Notes: generated by a model not told the origin, from the letters alone. A DNA stretch of 64,000 bases from Humulus lupulus (GCF_963169125.1 NC_084793.1:135014297-135078296), one strand, 5' to 3'; shown: positions 1 through 10,989, counted from the first letter of the stretch. Numbers and translations are program-made.

Positions 1-1
1 A

Positions 2-118
2 GGATCTTACCAGATTGAAGAAGTCCTTCATCCAGGCACTTACAAACTTGCATGATTGAATGGAGATCTAGTTCCACGTTATTGGAATGGAGAACACCTG
101 AGCAAGTATTATCAGTAA
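2..118 (+). pseudogene. Integrase C-terminal tail of element A
   Basis: The frame beginning at base 2 reads a typical Tat integrase ending: a YQIEEVLHPGTYKL block, then VPRYWNGEHLSKYYQ and a TAA at 116-118. The same ending, with WNAEHLRKYYQ, closes pol in elements B (16175) and C (31292). An in-frame TGA at 53-55 replaces the Arg seen at this point in B and C, as expected from CGA to TGA. The rest of the protein is outside the window. Confidence 0.85.
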
Positions 119-795
119 ACAGTCTTTCTTAAAGGACTGGTTTGTATTAATTTTTACTTTTTACAAGTTCTTGAAAAAGGGTTGGTCATGAGATATGGCT
201 AATCGCTTATAAGTGTAAGATCTTTTTTAAGATCACTCGTAAAGACACGTTTAGTCCATTTAATATGAGAATTATAAGGGACTGTGCGCAGCCAGTCATT
301 CTTGCCAAACTTTGTAATTTTTTACAAGTATTTTCTCATTACGTGTGTTGTTTTGTTGTATTACAATTTTCATGTTTTATACTGAGCAGTAACGTTCGTA
401 CAGGTTTTGGTGAAGGCAAGTGACCAAGGACCTAAAGCTCCTCGATCACTTGGGGGGCATATAAGGTACATAGGAGGCAAAGCATGCCAAAAGGTATGTA
501 AACACATGAGCAAAATAAGTGAAAGCATGCTACGGTACTTAGAGTATTTTTCAAAATTTTATGTTTTGTTAAATCAAACCAAAGTACTATGCTAAGTTCG
601 GTCATGCGAACAGATGTTATAATAAAGCAAAAATATTATAATATCAAAAGAATTCTTTTACACCACGACCAGTACTGCTCGGATGTAAATGTAAAGTTTA
701 AAAGATAAAGCTGTCCGTGCAGCAATAAAGAAATATATATTATCCTTACATCATGACCCGTGGGTTGTGTAAGAAAAAGAAAATAAAAGAAAAAG
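119..795. other. Non-coding spacer between pol and the antisense gene of A
   Basis: No supported coding region. A short open frame at 407-595 has no recognisable domain and overlaps the internal polypurine-like motif. The stretch matches in position the spacer that follows pol in elements B and C. Confidence 0.6.
447..457 (+). promoter_or_regulatory. Internal polypurine-tract-like motif (A)
   Basis: CACTTGGGGGG lies about 330 bp after the pol stop. The identical 11-mer occurs after pol in element B (16466) and element C (31550). The true terminal polypurine tract of A at 4302-4316 has the same core, ACTTGGGGGG. A role as a second plus-strand primer or as an ancestral 3' boundary is inference. 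Confidence 0.5.
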
Positions 796-1394
796 CTAAG
801 GGGCAACAGGAGGATCTTGGGGAACATCTTGGTTAACCGCTTCTTCTACAGCTTCCCCTCCATCCATCCCCGTGGCCAGCAAAATTTCAGGGGAAGCAGG
901 AACTCTGGCCCTTTCTTCAACACCCATGCGAGCAGCACAACGAGCCAACTCAACATTCCTAGCATCCTTTGGAAGGTAGTCGAAGTTGGCACTTTGGTTA
1001 TGCTTCCAGAAATCGTAGAAGCATCGAAGTGTTGCGTTCTTGTACCTTTCCAGGTCTTTGGCATTCGTGAGCTTGAGTTGCTCCACTTGGCTCTGTAAGC
1101 TGGCAGTGCTCTTGTCTTTCGCGAGTTGTTCCCCCTCGAGCCTTTTGACTTCGCGCCAGTGGATTCGGCTGGCCTCCTGGTACTCCACTCTCTGTTTTCT
1201 AGCACTTTCCAGAGAGGCCTGTTTCTCCACCAGTTTTGCGGCCAAAGAGCCTTCTCCTAGGTCACCACTTCCAGCTCCCCTGCATGCCTTGCCTCCGCGG
1301 CTTGAAGCTCCTCCATCAACTTTAACTCCCGATCACGGGACTGATCGATGCTGGAACCCGAGCGCAGACGGGCAGCCGTTAAAGTCAACATGGC

Positions 1395-1467
1395 CTATGC
1401 AAAAAAACAAATGTTAAACAGACTTCAGAAAAATCAGATTATAAGTAAAGAAAAGTAAGATCCTTAC
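1395..1467 (-). other. Intron 3 of the antisense gene in A
   Basis: 73 bp, donor GTAAGG and acceptor TTGCATAG on the minus strand, phase 0. It joins NETGS to AMLTLTAARL, just before the coiled-coil exon. Element B has a phase 0 intron at the equivalent place (17679-17777). Confidence 0.6.
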
Positions 1468-1904
1468 ACTGCCTGTCTCGTTCAGGGCCCTGTTGATGAT
1501 CTAATCGACCCCCATTTCCTCTGTCCCTACCATGGCCTCTTTGCAGCGGTCATGTTTGAGGATTTTAGCCAGGAGGTCCTTGGCAGACCTCAGGGCACGG
1601 TTTGACAATTCTGTCCCGGGAGAAGCCCCCCCAGCCTGCTGTGTTTGTTCGGTAGGGGCTGGGGGTGATGGAGCTTTGGCAGCTGGAGCGTTTGGAGGCG
1701 GAACCTCCTGCTCGAGAGGATGTTGTTTGGTGTCTTGGGCAGAAGACCCGTTTGCCGAAGGGTCCGAGGCATGCTTCCTCTTAGCCGAGGGCATCTAGCT
1801 GGACTCCCCAGCATGTCGCCTGGACGACTTCTTCCTGCGAACCAGGGGGACTTCTTCTTCCTCCTGAGTGCTGTAGATGTCGAAGACGTTGGTAGAGACC
1901 ATTT

Positions 1905-2000
1905 CTGTAAAAGAAGTAAACATGCGAATAGTGAGCCAAAATGGATCAAAAATTATGTTGCATCAGAAAAGAAATAAAGAAAAAATATAAAGTCCAATAC
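1905..2000 (-). other. Intron 2 of the antisense gene in A
   Basis: 96 bp, donor GTATTGG and acceptor TTTTACAG on the minus strand, phase 1. Splicing joins NSS to EMVSTNVFDIYS in frame. I do not see an equivalent intron in element B. Confidence 0.5.
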
Positions 2001-2522
2001 CCGAGCTATTACTACTGGTCGCTATACTATTGACTCTACTAGTCATGCACTCACTCTCTGGCATGAAGAAGTCTGGACCTAGGTTTGAAGTATATGTAAA
2101 ATTGTCGTCCCCGTCAAATAAGTGACAAGGAATTGGCAAGCTATCTAGGAATGAAATAACTATGCCATTTTCGTCAAAGGACTCATCTAAGTCTATGACG
2201 GGCTCGGTCACCTTTTGTTTTCCCTTTCCTTGGGGGGTAGAAGACCTTTCTGCTGGGGGGGTGCCAACGGGTTCCCTGATTGTAACCCCAGTTGGTCTCC
2301 GTCGAGGAGGAGACATTGGAAGTTGCTACTCAGGTTCTTCCTCGGCAGTGGCACTACCTGCCACGAATTCCCTCACATCCTGGTGAGGGGCCAGGAGGCC
2401 AACTAGCCTCAAGTTGGCCTCGGTGACCAAATATTTGATGCTCTTCTCAACATCCGTCATGCTGGCCGACATGGCAGACCTCAACACCATGTCTGGTGTT
2501 GGGTCTGGTCGCAACCATGGGC

Positions 2523-2603
2523 CTGAAAAACACAAGAAGTTTCAGAAAAAATGCAAGGAAAAATGCTAAATAAAAATAGCGACCGGTGGAAAAAGACTTT
2601 TAC
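2523..2603 (-). other. Intron 1 of the antisense gene in A
   Basis: 81 bp, donor GTAAAAG and acceptor TTTTTCAG on the minus strand, phase 1. Splicing joins a residue run ending TRG to GPWLRPDPTPD in frame. Element B has an intron at the matching point (18491-18576), also phase 1. Confidence 0.65.
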
Positions 2604-3279
2604 CTCCTCGGGTGAAGGCCAGGTTATTTGCGACCATGTCGGTCGTGAGGAAATACTCCTGACTGTATTTCCCCACGTTTGAAATGTGGGTTGTGTCACT
2701 TAGGAAGGTTCGGCTAGACTCCTGGTGACAAAAGTGAAAGAACCCTGTACCAGACTGTTGACGGTTGGACTTAAGGTCAAAAAGGTAATTGACCTCGTGA
2801 AGGGTAGGCTCAGGCCATTTTTTGTGATTATAAAGTATATAGAGTGCATAAAGCATTCTATATCCATTTGGTGTGATTTGAAACGGGGCGACTCCAAAAT
2901 AGTTCGCCACCCCCTGGAAAAATTGATGAAGAGGAAGGGTAGCCCCAACCTCTATGTGATATCTCGACTAGGCGCTGAAAATGCCTCCAGGCAAATTTGC
3001 CCGCTCGTCTGCAGTAGGGATTTTAAGGGTGACCCCAGAAAGGCCGTATTTTCTGAAGTAGTTGGCTAGCATCCTAGGGCTTACATGGCTGAGTGGGGCA
3101 AGATACTAGTCGACGTCAGGAACACCCGAATATCAAGGATAGGCTCTGACTTGGATGTGAGGGATAGGAGCATTATTATCTCGACCACTGGTCGAGGGAA
3201 CCCCAGCCTGCGAGCCAGGCAGGGCTGGAGGATTTGAAGGATTTTTCTCCTTTTTGGCGATAGACTTGGCACGACCCAT

Positions 3280-4301
3280 GCTGACGGGAGTTGGTTGAGG
3301 TCTTGGAGGAGAAATTCGCGAAAAGGGAATCTCCTAAATTCGCTGAGCTGGCTACTCTTCACCCTCGAGTAACTATACAAGCAAGTCGTCGTTTATCGGC
3401 CTCTCACCTCCCCACAAGTCGGGCATTAAAAGTTGCGAACAGAAAAAGGGGGAGGTGTGGAGGAAGAGCCTAAGAAGTTGGTTAAAATAATGTTGTTCGT
3501 GTATAAAAGTCTAACTTTTATAGGACCAGCAGCATTCTAACGAAAAATTGAAATTTTTATACGAACAGTTTGAAAAACAAATCAAAAAGTGAAAGTAAAA
3601 AGTTTTTTCTGAAAAAGCTTTTTCAACTCCAGTAAGGGCGGGAAAAACCCAGTTTTTCAACTAGCTTAAAAATCGAATTTTTACTTCGATTTTACGTCCT
3701 AAACCTGTGATCTCGACTATCAAATTGATTCATAAACCCTACAAAGCAAGTATGCTCTACCATATCTAACATCAATCGGAAAATGTCCAATTTTCTTATA
3801 TTTTTACCCAGGAACACGACACTATTTCAGAGCCCAAACAACTAGCATAAACAGACATGCACATCACAATAAAGGGTACGAAAGTTCTGAAATTTACCTA
3901 TACGAAGATTGAGAAGTCTTGGAGAAACTTCGATTCTAGGCGTGCGAGCAGCAGATTCCTGGAACAACGAAGGATAATCTTCGGAGAAATTTTTGGGTTT
4001 CGTCTTGGGAGTTCTTGGAGTGTTCTTGAAAAATAAATAGCTAGTAAAAGGTGAAAAGGTAATTTTGAAAGCTATATATATTGTCTGAGATATGTTAAAA
4101 AGAGGCAATCATAAGTTACCCTATTTTGAAGCATGGGGAAGCGTGATAGCCATCAACAGTTTACTTGGGAACCGAAAAGTCATGATTGGACGAGAGTAGG
4201 TCACTTTTTTCAAGGAGGCGCGAACTACTCTGACAGATTTGGTGGGATAATCACAGGGTCATTTTCCTAAAATGTTTATTTATTGCTGGTCGTAATAAAT
4301 A
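3280..4301. other. Non-coding region between the antisense gene and the LTR of A
   Basis: About 1 kb, AT-rich towards the LTR. It should contain the promoter and leader of the antisense gene, but I cannot point to a defined element. The short open frames here show no domain. Confidence 0.5.
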
Positions 4302-4316
4302 AACTTGGGGGGAAAA
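4302..4316 (+). promoter_or_regulatory. Polypurine tract of A
   Basis: AACTTGGGGGGAAAA directly precedes the TGTT start of the 3' LTR, the expected position for the plus-strand primer of reverse transcription. Confidence 0.85.
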
Positions 4317-4922
4317 TGTTATCCAAAAGGCAGGTATGGATGACGTGGCAAATATTTTCAACACGTGGCGGACACCTGGCAGAGGTTCTGTTCTACCATC
4401 GATCAGGGATGCTCCCCTGACACAGCATTTGAGTTTTATATATGACCAGACTGCTCGTATACTCCGTATATTTTTGAGTAATCTTGTAAAGTTGTAATCA
4501 TATCCGAGATTATTTCCCTTTATACCTGATTATCCAATTAATTAGGTAAAAATATCTTTGATTGATTCATGTAACCCACCTTGAGCCTATAAATAGAGAA
4601 GAAGTAGCTCAAGGGAGGGACTTTTGGCTAATTTTTGTTTGTGCTTTGGAAGAGAGAGCAAGAGAATTTTGGCTATTATCTTTTGGTTGTATTACTCATC
4701 CCTCTAAGGCTGGTGAAACTCAAGAATCCTAGTTCTTTGATCACCCCTTTGAGAATCAAGATCAATAATAGTCTAAGTGGACGTAGGTCATTACCAATTC
4801 TTGGGGCCGAACCACTATAAATTGTTGTGTTGTCTATTTTTCTTTCCATTAGATCTTATTCAATACTTTCGATCACATCAAGCATTTGACTCCGTGTCAG
4901 TTGGCCAAAACGAGGGTCAACA
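4317..4922 (+). repeat. 3' LTR of element A
   Basis: 606 bp beginning TGTTATCC and ending GGTCAACA, so the termini are TGTT/AACA inverted repeats. It follows a polypurine tract directly and contains a TATA box about 270 bp in. The partner 5' LTR is outside the window, so the ends rest on the terminal repeats and the tract. Confidence 0.8.
4588..4596 (+). promoter_or_regulatory. TATA box in the LTR of A
   Basis: TATAAATAG within CCTATAAATAGAG, a typical plant RNA polymerase II TATA context at the U3/R position of the LTR. Confidence 0.7.
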
Positions 4923-5572
4923 AAATTATTTAAATAATTTATCTAACTTTTTAATCATATTTAATATTAGATATTAATAAATTATTAATTATATTTAAAT
5001 ATATTTTTTATAAGTATAAAATCCTAAAAATATAACTAACGAAATATAATTTAAAAAATAAACTAAATTATGTAAATATATTTATAAAAAAATGTATTAA
5101 TTATTTAATATATACTTTTAATTTGTTATGTGGTCATACATATAAAATAATGTTAATTTATAACTTTTAACACTAAATACAAGTGTTAGTTGAAAATAAA
5201 TTATTGAAATATATTTTTTAAATAATTTACTAAAATTTTTATAATAATATTTTTTTAATTAATAACTTAATGAGATAAAAATATAATTCTATTAATATTA
5301 TATATTAAGATTATCATAATTTTATTTTTGTATAAATGAGATTTATCAAGATTTGTAGATTTACATTTTAAATTTTGGGATTTAAAATAAAAAGAAATTT
5401 TGAGAATTTAAAATAATTATGACTTAAAAGTTAATTTATAATTTTGGACCAAATATAAATTTTTAAGACTGCTAATATAATTAAATATGTGAATTAAATT
5501 TTGATAAAATGAAATAAACTTTTAGTTAATAAATCAAATAAGAAATTGATTATTTAAATAGAGCTTTGCTAA
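4923..5572. other. AT-rich intergenic DNA
   Basis: 650 bp of very AT-rich sequence with no coding signal and no recognisable repeat. Confidence 0.6.
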
Positions 5573-6326
5573 TGTTGACGCGGTTCTTCAGCAACAGATA
5601 ATTATATGAATAAAGAGATGGATTAGTGCTAAATGGTGAACTGTAATATGTGAATAATCTCTATGGAAGGTTATAACTCGTTTACTTTTTTAGGTGGTTC
5701 AAAGGTTAAAATCCCTCTAGTCCACCAGTCAATATTATTGATATATCTCTGGTATTCCTTACAGGGTGTTTCTTTACAAATTCAAAGCCAACCCTTTGCA
5801 ACACCCAGGGTCTCCATATTTATAGGGAGAAGACACCTGGGTGTTGGCGAAGGGCGTCATCCCGTGACCTTCTTACCCATCATGTCACTTCTGTGACATT
5901 CATGATTAATTCCTAAAACCTGACAATGAAGTGTGGTCTAATCAATAGGTAAGGGGGATAATGGGCCGCATGGCCCAAACTAGTCGTGGGGTTCCTGAAC
6001 ACGCACGTTTAAGCTGCGTGTCCGAGATTTCCGGAATGGATCAGACACGTGATGTCTGATATGCGCACGTTTACATTGCGTGGTTGACTTTATAAAGGGT
6101 CGGAGGTGTTAGCTCCAGGTCGTGTCCCGAGCTTGATATAGTCCCAGCTCGTGGTGCCCACACTATTGATCCGATGCCTTCAAGTATTCTTACTAAACCT
6201 TTGGCTACCTCAAGCTAAAGAGGTAGAGACTCGTAGTAGTAGCTCCGGGTAGATGGCTTCCATGTGGCTGATAGGATTATGCCCTTTTCTAGCTCGCTAA
6301 TAACCTGCGGATATTTAGGGCGTACA
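5573..6326 (-). mobile_element. Solo LTR related to element D
   Basis: On the plus strand it starts TGTTGACG and ends GGGCGTACA. Flanking 5-mers are GCTAA and ACTAA, a target-site duplication with one mismatch. The inner end resembles the LTR of element D at 39165-39990 (shared blocks such as TTAGTGCTAAAT and GGTTAAAATCC, and a TATTTATAGGG that reads as a TATA box on the minus strand). Orientation is therefore minus. No internal coding sequence remains. Confidence 0.7.
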
Positions 6327-6985
6327 ACTAATAACTTAATTAAGAAAGAAATAAGAAAATAAAATGTTACTATATTGAAAAACAAAATCTGCACCCTAAT
6401 TTCAAATGGTCCTCTCTCCCCCTCATTTATTCTCTCTCTTCCCTCTCTCCCGATATAGAGATGCATCCTTCCTTGCATCCCAGTCAGGCCAGGCCGTCAA
6501 CACGCACGGCACCAGCAGCCTCGCAAGCCATCGAAATCCCCGATCCCCGATCCCCGATCCCCGAGCCTCGCTACCATATGTGCTACCTATCCCAATCAAC
6601 GGGTCGCCCGAAGTCATTACCACCCTGACATTTTCGAGCAAAATCTGGCAACTTCAAGCCTCTATGAGCTGGGCCACCACCACCATCGTACTCAGCAGAC
6701 TATGGGGAGAAAAACCCACTTGAGGATCAGGCCCAAAAACCATCGTGGGTGTTAGCCAAAATCCATGGAATTTCGAACGGTTTTGGCTTAATTCTGGCCA
6801 CCCCGAGCCGCTGTGGGTCACACTACCACCTTCTTTAGTCTCCTCGTGGTTAGAGCTTTCCAGCCCAACCAATTTCGTTACCCAACTGCCACTTCATCAT
6901 TGTTTTCAGAGCTCCGGCGTGGGCTTCGGCTAGCAACGACGTGAGGTGACAAGAGGCTCGTCTCGAGCTCCCAATCGCTATGGTA
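6327..6985. other. GC-richer unique DNA, possible host 5' region
   Basis: A pyrimidine-rich CT tract (about 6400-6450), typical of plant 5' leaders, is followed by a GC-richer stretch. Open frames on either strand (for example 6406-6723 plus) show no recognisable domain. I cannot support a gene here. Confidence 0.3.
6536..6563 (+). repeat. Short tandem repeat ATCCCCG x4
   Basis: Four perfect copies of the 7-mer ATCCCCG. Confidence 0.9.
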
Positions 6986-8690
6986 TAAATTTATTTATTT
7001 TTTATGAAAATTTGAGTATATTAGAAAATCAACCAACACACAAGTGCACCAATCCAAGCCAGACCGGCCAACCAGCAAAAATTACAATTGCATCAGGTAA
7101 TCAAAAACAGCTACATCCCTATGATTGACCTTTAGCTTAGGAAGCCTAGTAAGCCTAACCTTCACAGAATATCTAATCTGTTGAAACACATAATCAACAG
7201 ACCAAGAGCTCAAATCAAAGAAACATTTGTTCCTGTTTCTCCAAATCAAATAAACAGCAGCTGCCAATGATGCAGCAGCAACTCTTTGTAACAGACCCTT
7301 AGGCTTGCCCATCATCCACGAATGACAATCTTCATACCTTCTCGGCCAAGAATCTCTTCCCAGCCAGCTCTCCATTCTGGATCTCAGCTGATGAGAGAGA
7401 GAACAAGCAAAAAACAAATGTGAATGAGACTCCTGAAATTCTTCACAAACCGGACACAGTGCAGAAGTTAATTGCAGATGGCACAGCTGTAACTTGTCGC
7501 GGGTGAGCAGGTGACCAAGAGCAGCTTGCCAAAAGATAAATCTATGTTTAGGCACTGCTAGGGAACACCAAACCACATTAGCAAAATAAATTGTACTAGT
7601 ATTCAACAACCTGTTATAGAGAACTCTCACACTAATCTTGTTGTTTTTTACTGCTTCGTCCAAGCTTTGAGAAGAAAAAGTATCTTTCATATTAGATTTC
7701 TTCTTCCAATACCAACTCGCATCCTGCTGGACTTTATGGCTCCAAAAATCCTGCCCCTTAAGGTAAATGGAGTCAATCCATTTCACCCACAATATATCTT
7801 GTTTAGAAGAAATAGCCCACACAAATTTAGCAAGAAGAACTTTGTTCCAAGTAACCCCATGCTTAAATCCAAGACCCCCCATGCATTTAGGCAGGCAGAC
7901 TTGATCCCACGATGTGAAATGCATTTTGCAACGATTGCTACTACTGTCTTTACGCCCCTAAAGAAAGTTCCTACAAAGCTGGTCTACTTCCTTGAGAACA
8001 CTCTTGGGCAGAATGAAGATGCTCATCCAGAACGTCCTAATGCTAAGAAGAACAGAGTTAATCAGCTGGGCCCTTCCTGCAAATGATAGGTGTCGACTCG
8101 ACCAATTGTGAAGTTTTAGTTGAATCTTTTTAATAATCAAAGCACAATCTCCCGCCTTCCATTTTGTGGTGCGAAGAGGCACTCCCAGATATCTGAGAGG
8201 GAAGCACCCTTCATTAAACTGAATTTTATGAAGCAGTTGCTTCATTTCACTGTCATCCAAGCCCCCAAAGTACACCTGCGACTTCTCCATGTTGGCTGAT
8301 AAATCAGAAGCCAAACTAAACTTGTTGAAACAATCCTTAATAATCTGCACTGAATTATACACACCCTTGAAAAAATTGATCAGGTCATCCGCAAAACACA
8401 AGTTAATAAGCTTAAGATTTTTACACTTTGGGTGAAACTGGAACTCCTTTTTAAGGGCTGCTTGACTAAGAAGCCTAGTCAAATATTCCATCACTAGGAC
8501 AAACAATAATGGAGAGATAGGGTCTCCTTGTCTCAACCCCTTTTTACCTTTAAAACCCCCTTGAATCCTACCATTCAATAAAATCAAATAAGTAGGATCC
8601 CTTAAGCAAGTCATCACCCAATTGATGTATCTTTTCGGAAAACAGAAGGTAGAGAGAATAGCTTCTAAAAAATTCCAATCGAGCATTAAT
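6986..8690 (-). mobile_element. 5'-truncated L1-type LINE
   Basis: Minus-strand non-LTR element. The 3' end is marked by an A-rich tail (ATAAAAAATAAATAAA on the minus strand, about 6985-7005). The 5' end stops abruptly at about 8690, inside the reverse transcriptase, with stop codons immediately upstream. 5' truncation is the usual outcome of target-primed reverse transcription. I found no clear target-site duplication. Confidence 0.85.
7082..8686 (-). pseudogene. LINE ORF2 fragment: reverse transcriptase and zf-RVT
   Basis: 8686 to 7958 carries the palm of a non-LTR reverse transcriptase: GLRQGDPISPLLF, catalytic CFADDL, and YLGVPL. The same frame continues from 7957 to 7082 with the C-terminal zinc-finger region typical of plant LINEs (HRFIFWQAALG, LTRDKL, CPVCEEFQESHSHLFFAC). 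The only interruption is a TAG at 7958-7960 where the family normally has Trp (CRNFL followed by TGG), so one G-to-A change explains it. The endonuclease domain and ORF1 are missing through 5' truncation. ORF2 normally nicks DNA and copies its own RNA. Confidence 0.9.
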
Positions 8691-9446
8691 TACTAACTTG
8701 AATTTTAATTGTTTTGAGATTTTAAATTTGCTGCAATTTAGAAAATTATATTAAAATATGTATGTTCCTAGTATGTTAAGCGTTAGTTACTATACTCAAT
8801 TAAACTGTGATATATGTACTTGATCTGGAATCCACGTTGAAAGATGCAAAGTTTCAAGAAGTAAGATTATTTTATCTTTTTATGTCTATAATTATTAATG
8901 TTTTTCTTTATAAGTTTATTTGAGGCACAACAGTATCACTGGAAACTTCCAATGGTGCAACTTTTTACATGTGTAGCAGGGCCTAATTTGAAGTAATTTG
9001 GATACAAATGTTAGTTTTCTTCTCTTAGTTTTGAAGTAAGCACAACATGTGAAATTCAGATATATGGAAAACTGCATTGCAGCTGCATAAAGTAATTTGG
9101 CAGTTATAGGGCAATATGTTTAATGTGGATTGTTTATAAATGTTGCAGGGGCCTCCTCTCTACTACATATCAAAGGCCTTTACAACTGCTGCCTCATAGT
9201 CAGAGAAGATAGGATATGGTAAGACATCTTATTGGACTTGCCTCCCACCCTTTTTTTTAAGTTTTAAGATAAAGATAGACTAATGATATGTACACACAAT
9301 ATATGCTCCAAAACATTGCATATACCTATATGAAAAGTCTTTTTAATATAATAGGTTCCATTTCAAATAAATCTATATTGTCCAAAAGGAAAGTTCTCTA
9401 GACAAATTACGTACTCAAATGGTATGTTAGGCATTTGAAAGGGTGC
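8691..9446 (+). other. Probable host-gene segment upstream of element B
   Basis: Intron-like AT-rich sequence with one candidate exon at 9149-9218. A possible exon end near 8870 (GTAAGATT donor) is too weak to call. It is separated from a similar segment at 20984-22010 only by element B. Confidence 0.35.
9149..9218 (+). pseudogene. Candidate host-gene exon
   Basis: A 70-bp segment bounded by a good acceptor (TGTTGCAG) and donor (GTAAGACA). One frame is open and reads ASSLLHIKGLYNCC onward. I do not recognise the protein. The next exon candidate is beyond element B at 21128. It could be chance, because only the splice signals and an open frame support it. Confidence 0.3.
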
Positions 9447-9567
9447 TGTTAATGCTCATAATCTCATCAAGAGAAAATATGAGGCCGAGGCAAGGCCCTT
9501 GGGCCACCGCCGTCTCGGGAGGCCATCGCACCTCACCTCAGCCATACGCGGGGCCACCATCTCGCGA

Positions 9568-9839
9568 GGCCAACACATGGGCGAGGCCATCTCGTGAGGC
9601 CACCCCTCTCACGAGGCCTTCATCCGCGCACATTAGGCCAACACATAGGCGAGGCCATCTCGCGAGGCCACCCCTCCCGCGAGGCCATCATCCGCGCGCA
9701 TCAGGCCAACACATGGGCGAGGCCATCTCGTGAGGCCACCCCTCTCGCGAGGCCTTCATCTGCGTGCATCAGGCCAACACATGGGCGAGGCCATCTCGTG
9801 AGGCCACCCCTCTCGCGAGGCCTTCATCCGCGCGCATCA
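9568..9839 (+). repeat. 68-bp minisatellite in the 5' LTR of B
   Basis: Four consecutive 68-bp units (starting 9568, 9636, 9704 and 9772), each beginning GGCCAAC and rich in GAGGCC and CTCGCGAGG. Rearranged partial units continue to about 10020. The array is absent from the 3' LTR of the same element. The open frames that run through it are a by-product of its composition. Confidence 0.9.
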
Positions 9840-10715
9840 GGCCAGGGGCGAGGCCACCATCTCGCGAGGCCAACACATGGGCGAGGCCACCCCTCTCGCA
9901 AGGCCTTCATCCGCGTGCATCAGGCCAACACATGGGCAAGGCCATCTCGCGAGGCCACCCCTCTCGCGAGGCCCTCATCCGCGCGCATCAGGCCAGGGGC
10001 GAGGCCACCATCTCGCGAGGCCAACACTCGGGCGAGGGGCCATGCGAGGGGTGGGCTCCTCCGAGGACGCGACATATTGAGAGCCTCATATATTGAGGCA
10101 GATCACTATATTGAAAGCATGCTTTGTGAGAGCTTCCGAGGAGGCTTACGCACACCATCACATGGCCACTCGGGAGGAGGAGGGCCTCCTGAACTGCTAG
10201 GGAGCCAAGCCATCAAGGGGGTCACAAGGAGGGCGTCTCGTCACCCATCCTTAGACGTCTACCAGGGCCACATGCCTATCGCCCAGACTCGTGAGTGACC
10301 TCGGGAGGCTTCAGGCATCTCATACCAAGGACCCAAGATCTCCACCTCACACCAAGGGTCCCATTCCTTACACCTTGAGACCCCTATGCTTAGGAGATCT
10401 AGTACGAGTCGAATGGGACATATTTGTACGACCTAGTACTGAGTACGGATACCAGTGCCAGTGAGACTGCTAGGGTAAGAGTCATGGTCCTTACGTCTAC
10501 GGCCATAGGTCAGAGCCGACACCACTACCTCCTGCGCCACTACGCCTGCCACCGCTCATCAGACACGGGTACAAACAAGTAGTGGAGACACCCTCCTGAC
10601 ACCTGCTCCTGTACGGGATGTACGACCACAACCTCTGAAGCCACTCCCCTGACACAGTACATATGTACCACTTGGTCTCCTAGACCACGATGTACCTAAG
10701 GCCATTAGAGCCTAC

Positions 10716-10723
10716 TATAAAAT
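10716..10723 (+). promoter_or_regulatory. TATA box in the 5' LTR of B
   Basis: TATAAAAT in a context (GAGCCTACTATAAAATG) shared with element C (GAGCCCATTATAAAAG at 25166). The truncated 3' LTR lacks this part. Confidence 0.7.
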
Positions 10724-10924
10724 GAACTCTAAGACCACCTAAAAAGGGGTTGGAAATTTTACTGTAGCAGAGGCTTGAGTGTGAATGAAAGACTGAATTC
10801 TCCATTATTGTTCTATCATTGTTCTTGAGTTATTGTTCAAGTTTTTATAGCTTTCCGATTAGTGATCTTGATTTGATAATTTTTCCAACTCAACTTAGTT
10901 GACGAGTTCTCACCGTCAATAGTT

Positions 10925-10942
10925 TGGCGCCGTTTGTGGGAA
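10925..10942 (+). promoter_or_regulatory. Primer-binding site of B
   Basis: TGGCGCCGTTTGTGGGAA, three bases after the 5' LTR. The first ten bases complement the 3' end of plant tRNA-Asp (ending CGGCGCCA), as I recall that tRNA. Confidence 0.7.
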
Positions 10943-10989
10943 CGTTAGTTTCAAGCTACTGTTCCACCATTGTTTCCGGCAAGAAGAAG

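Larger units (their letters stand above)
796..3279 (-). pseudogene. Antisense gene of element A, Transposase_28-like, multi-exon
   Basis: Read on the minus strand from ATG at 3279 (MGRAKSIAKKEK). The first exon contains GATLPLHQFF and GVAPFQITPNG, which are the signature of the plant family annotated as 'putative gypsy type transposon' (Pfam Transposase_28). Element B has the matching GTIPLHPFF and LAPLQLSPNSW. Further exons give a proline- and acid-rich linker and a C-terminal coiled coil (1245 to 796) ending in an FDYLPKDA block that matches FDFSSFGEQ in B. Three GT-AG introns can be placed. In-frame stops (near 2968, 1793 and 1501) and a frameshift near 1260 show decay. Function is unknown. 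The gene is opposite to the element's own transcription. Confidence 0.7.
1..4922 (+). mobile_element. Element A: 3' part of a Tat-lineage Ty3/gypsy retrotransposon
   Basis: The window opens inside the integrase tail of a Ty3/gypsy polyprotein. A non-coding stretch follows, then an antisense multi-exon gene, a G-rich polypurine tract and a 606-bp 3' LTR. This order (pol, antisense ORF, polypurine tract, LTR) is the same as in element B at 9447-20983, and it is a known arrangement in part of the Tat lineage. The 5' LTR, gag and most of pol lie outside the window, so target-site duplications cannot be checked. The coding parts carry several stops and frameshifts, so this copy is inactive. Confidence 0.85.
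9447..10921 (+). repeat. 5' LTR of element B
   Basis: 1475 bp from TGTTAATGCTC to CCGTCAATA, immediately before the primer-binding site. It matches the 3' LTR at 20241 from its first base, but has about 451 bp more because of a 68-bp tandem array. A TATA box is at 10716. Confidence 0.9.

Noticed and set aside
6406..6933. Open frames of 60-105 codons in the GC-rich region next to the LINE
   Set aside because: No domain, overlapping frames on both strands, no splice support.
9568..10020. Regular repeats that might suggest a CRISPR array
   Set aside because: The units are directly adjacent without unique spacers and lie inside a plant LTR.
9594..10298. 234-codon plus-strand ORF in the 5' LTR of B, with shorter ones overlapping
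   Set aside because: It runs through the 68-bp minisatellite, whose unit is not a multiple of three. The Arg/Ser/His/Pro composition follows from the repeat, and the 3' LTR lacks the segment.
10924..10989. Upstream extension of B gag before the ATG at 10990
   Set aside because: It begins at a TTG inside the primer-binding site; the ATG at 10990 aligns with the ATG at 25437 in C.
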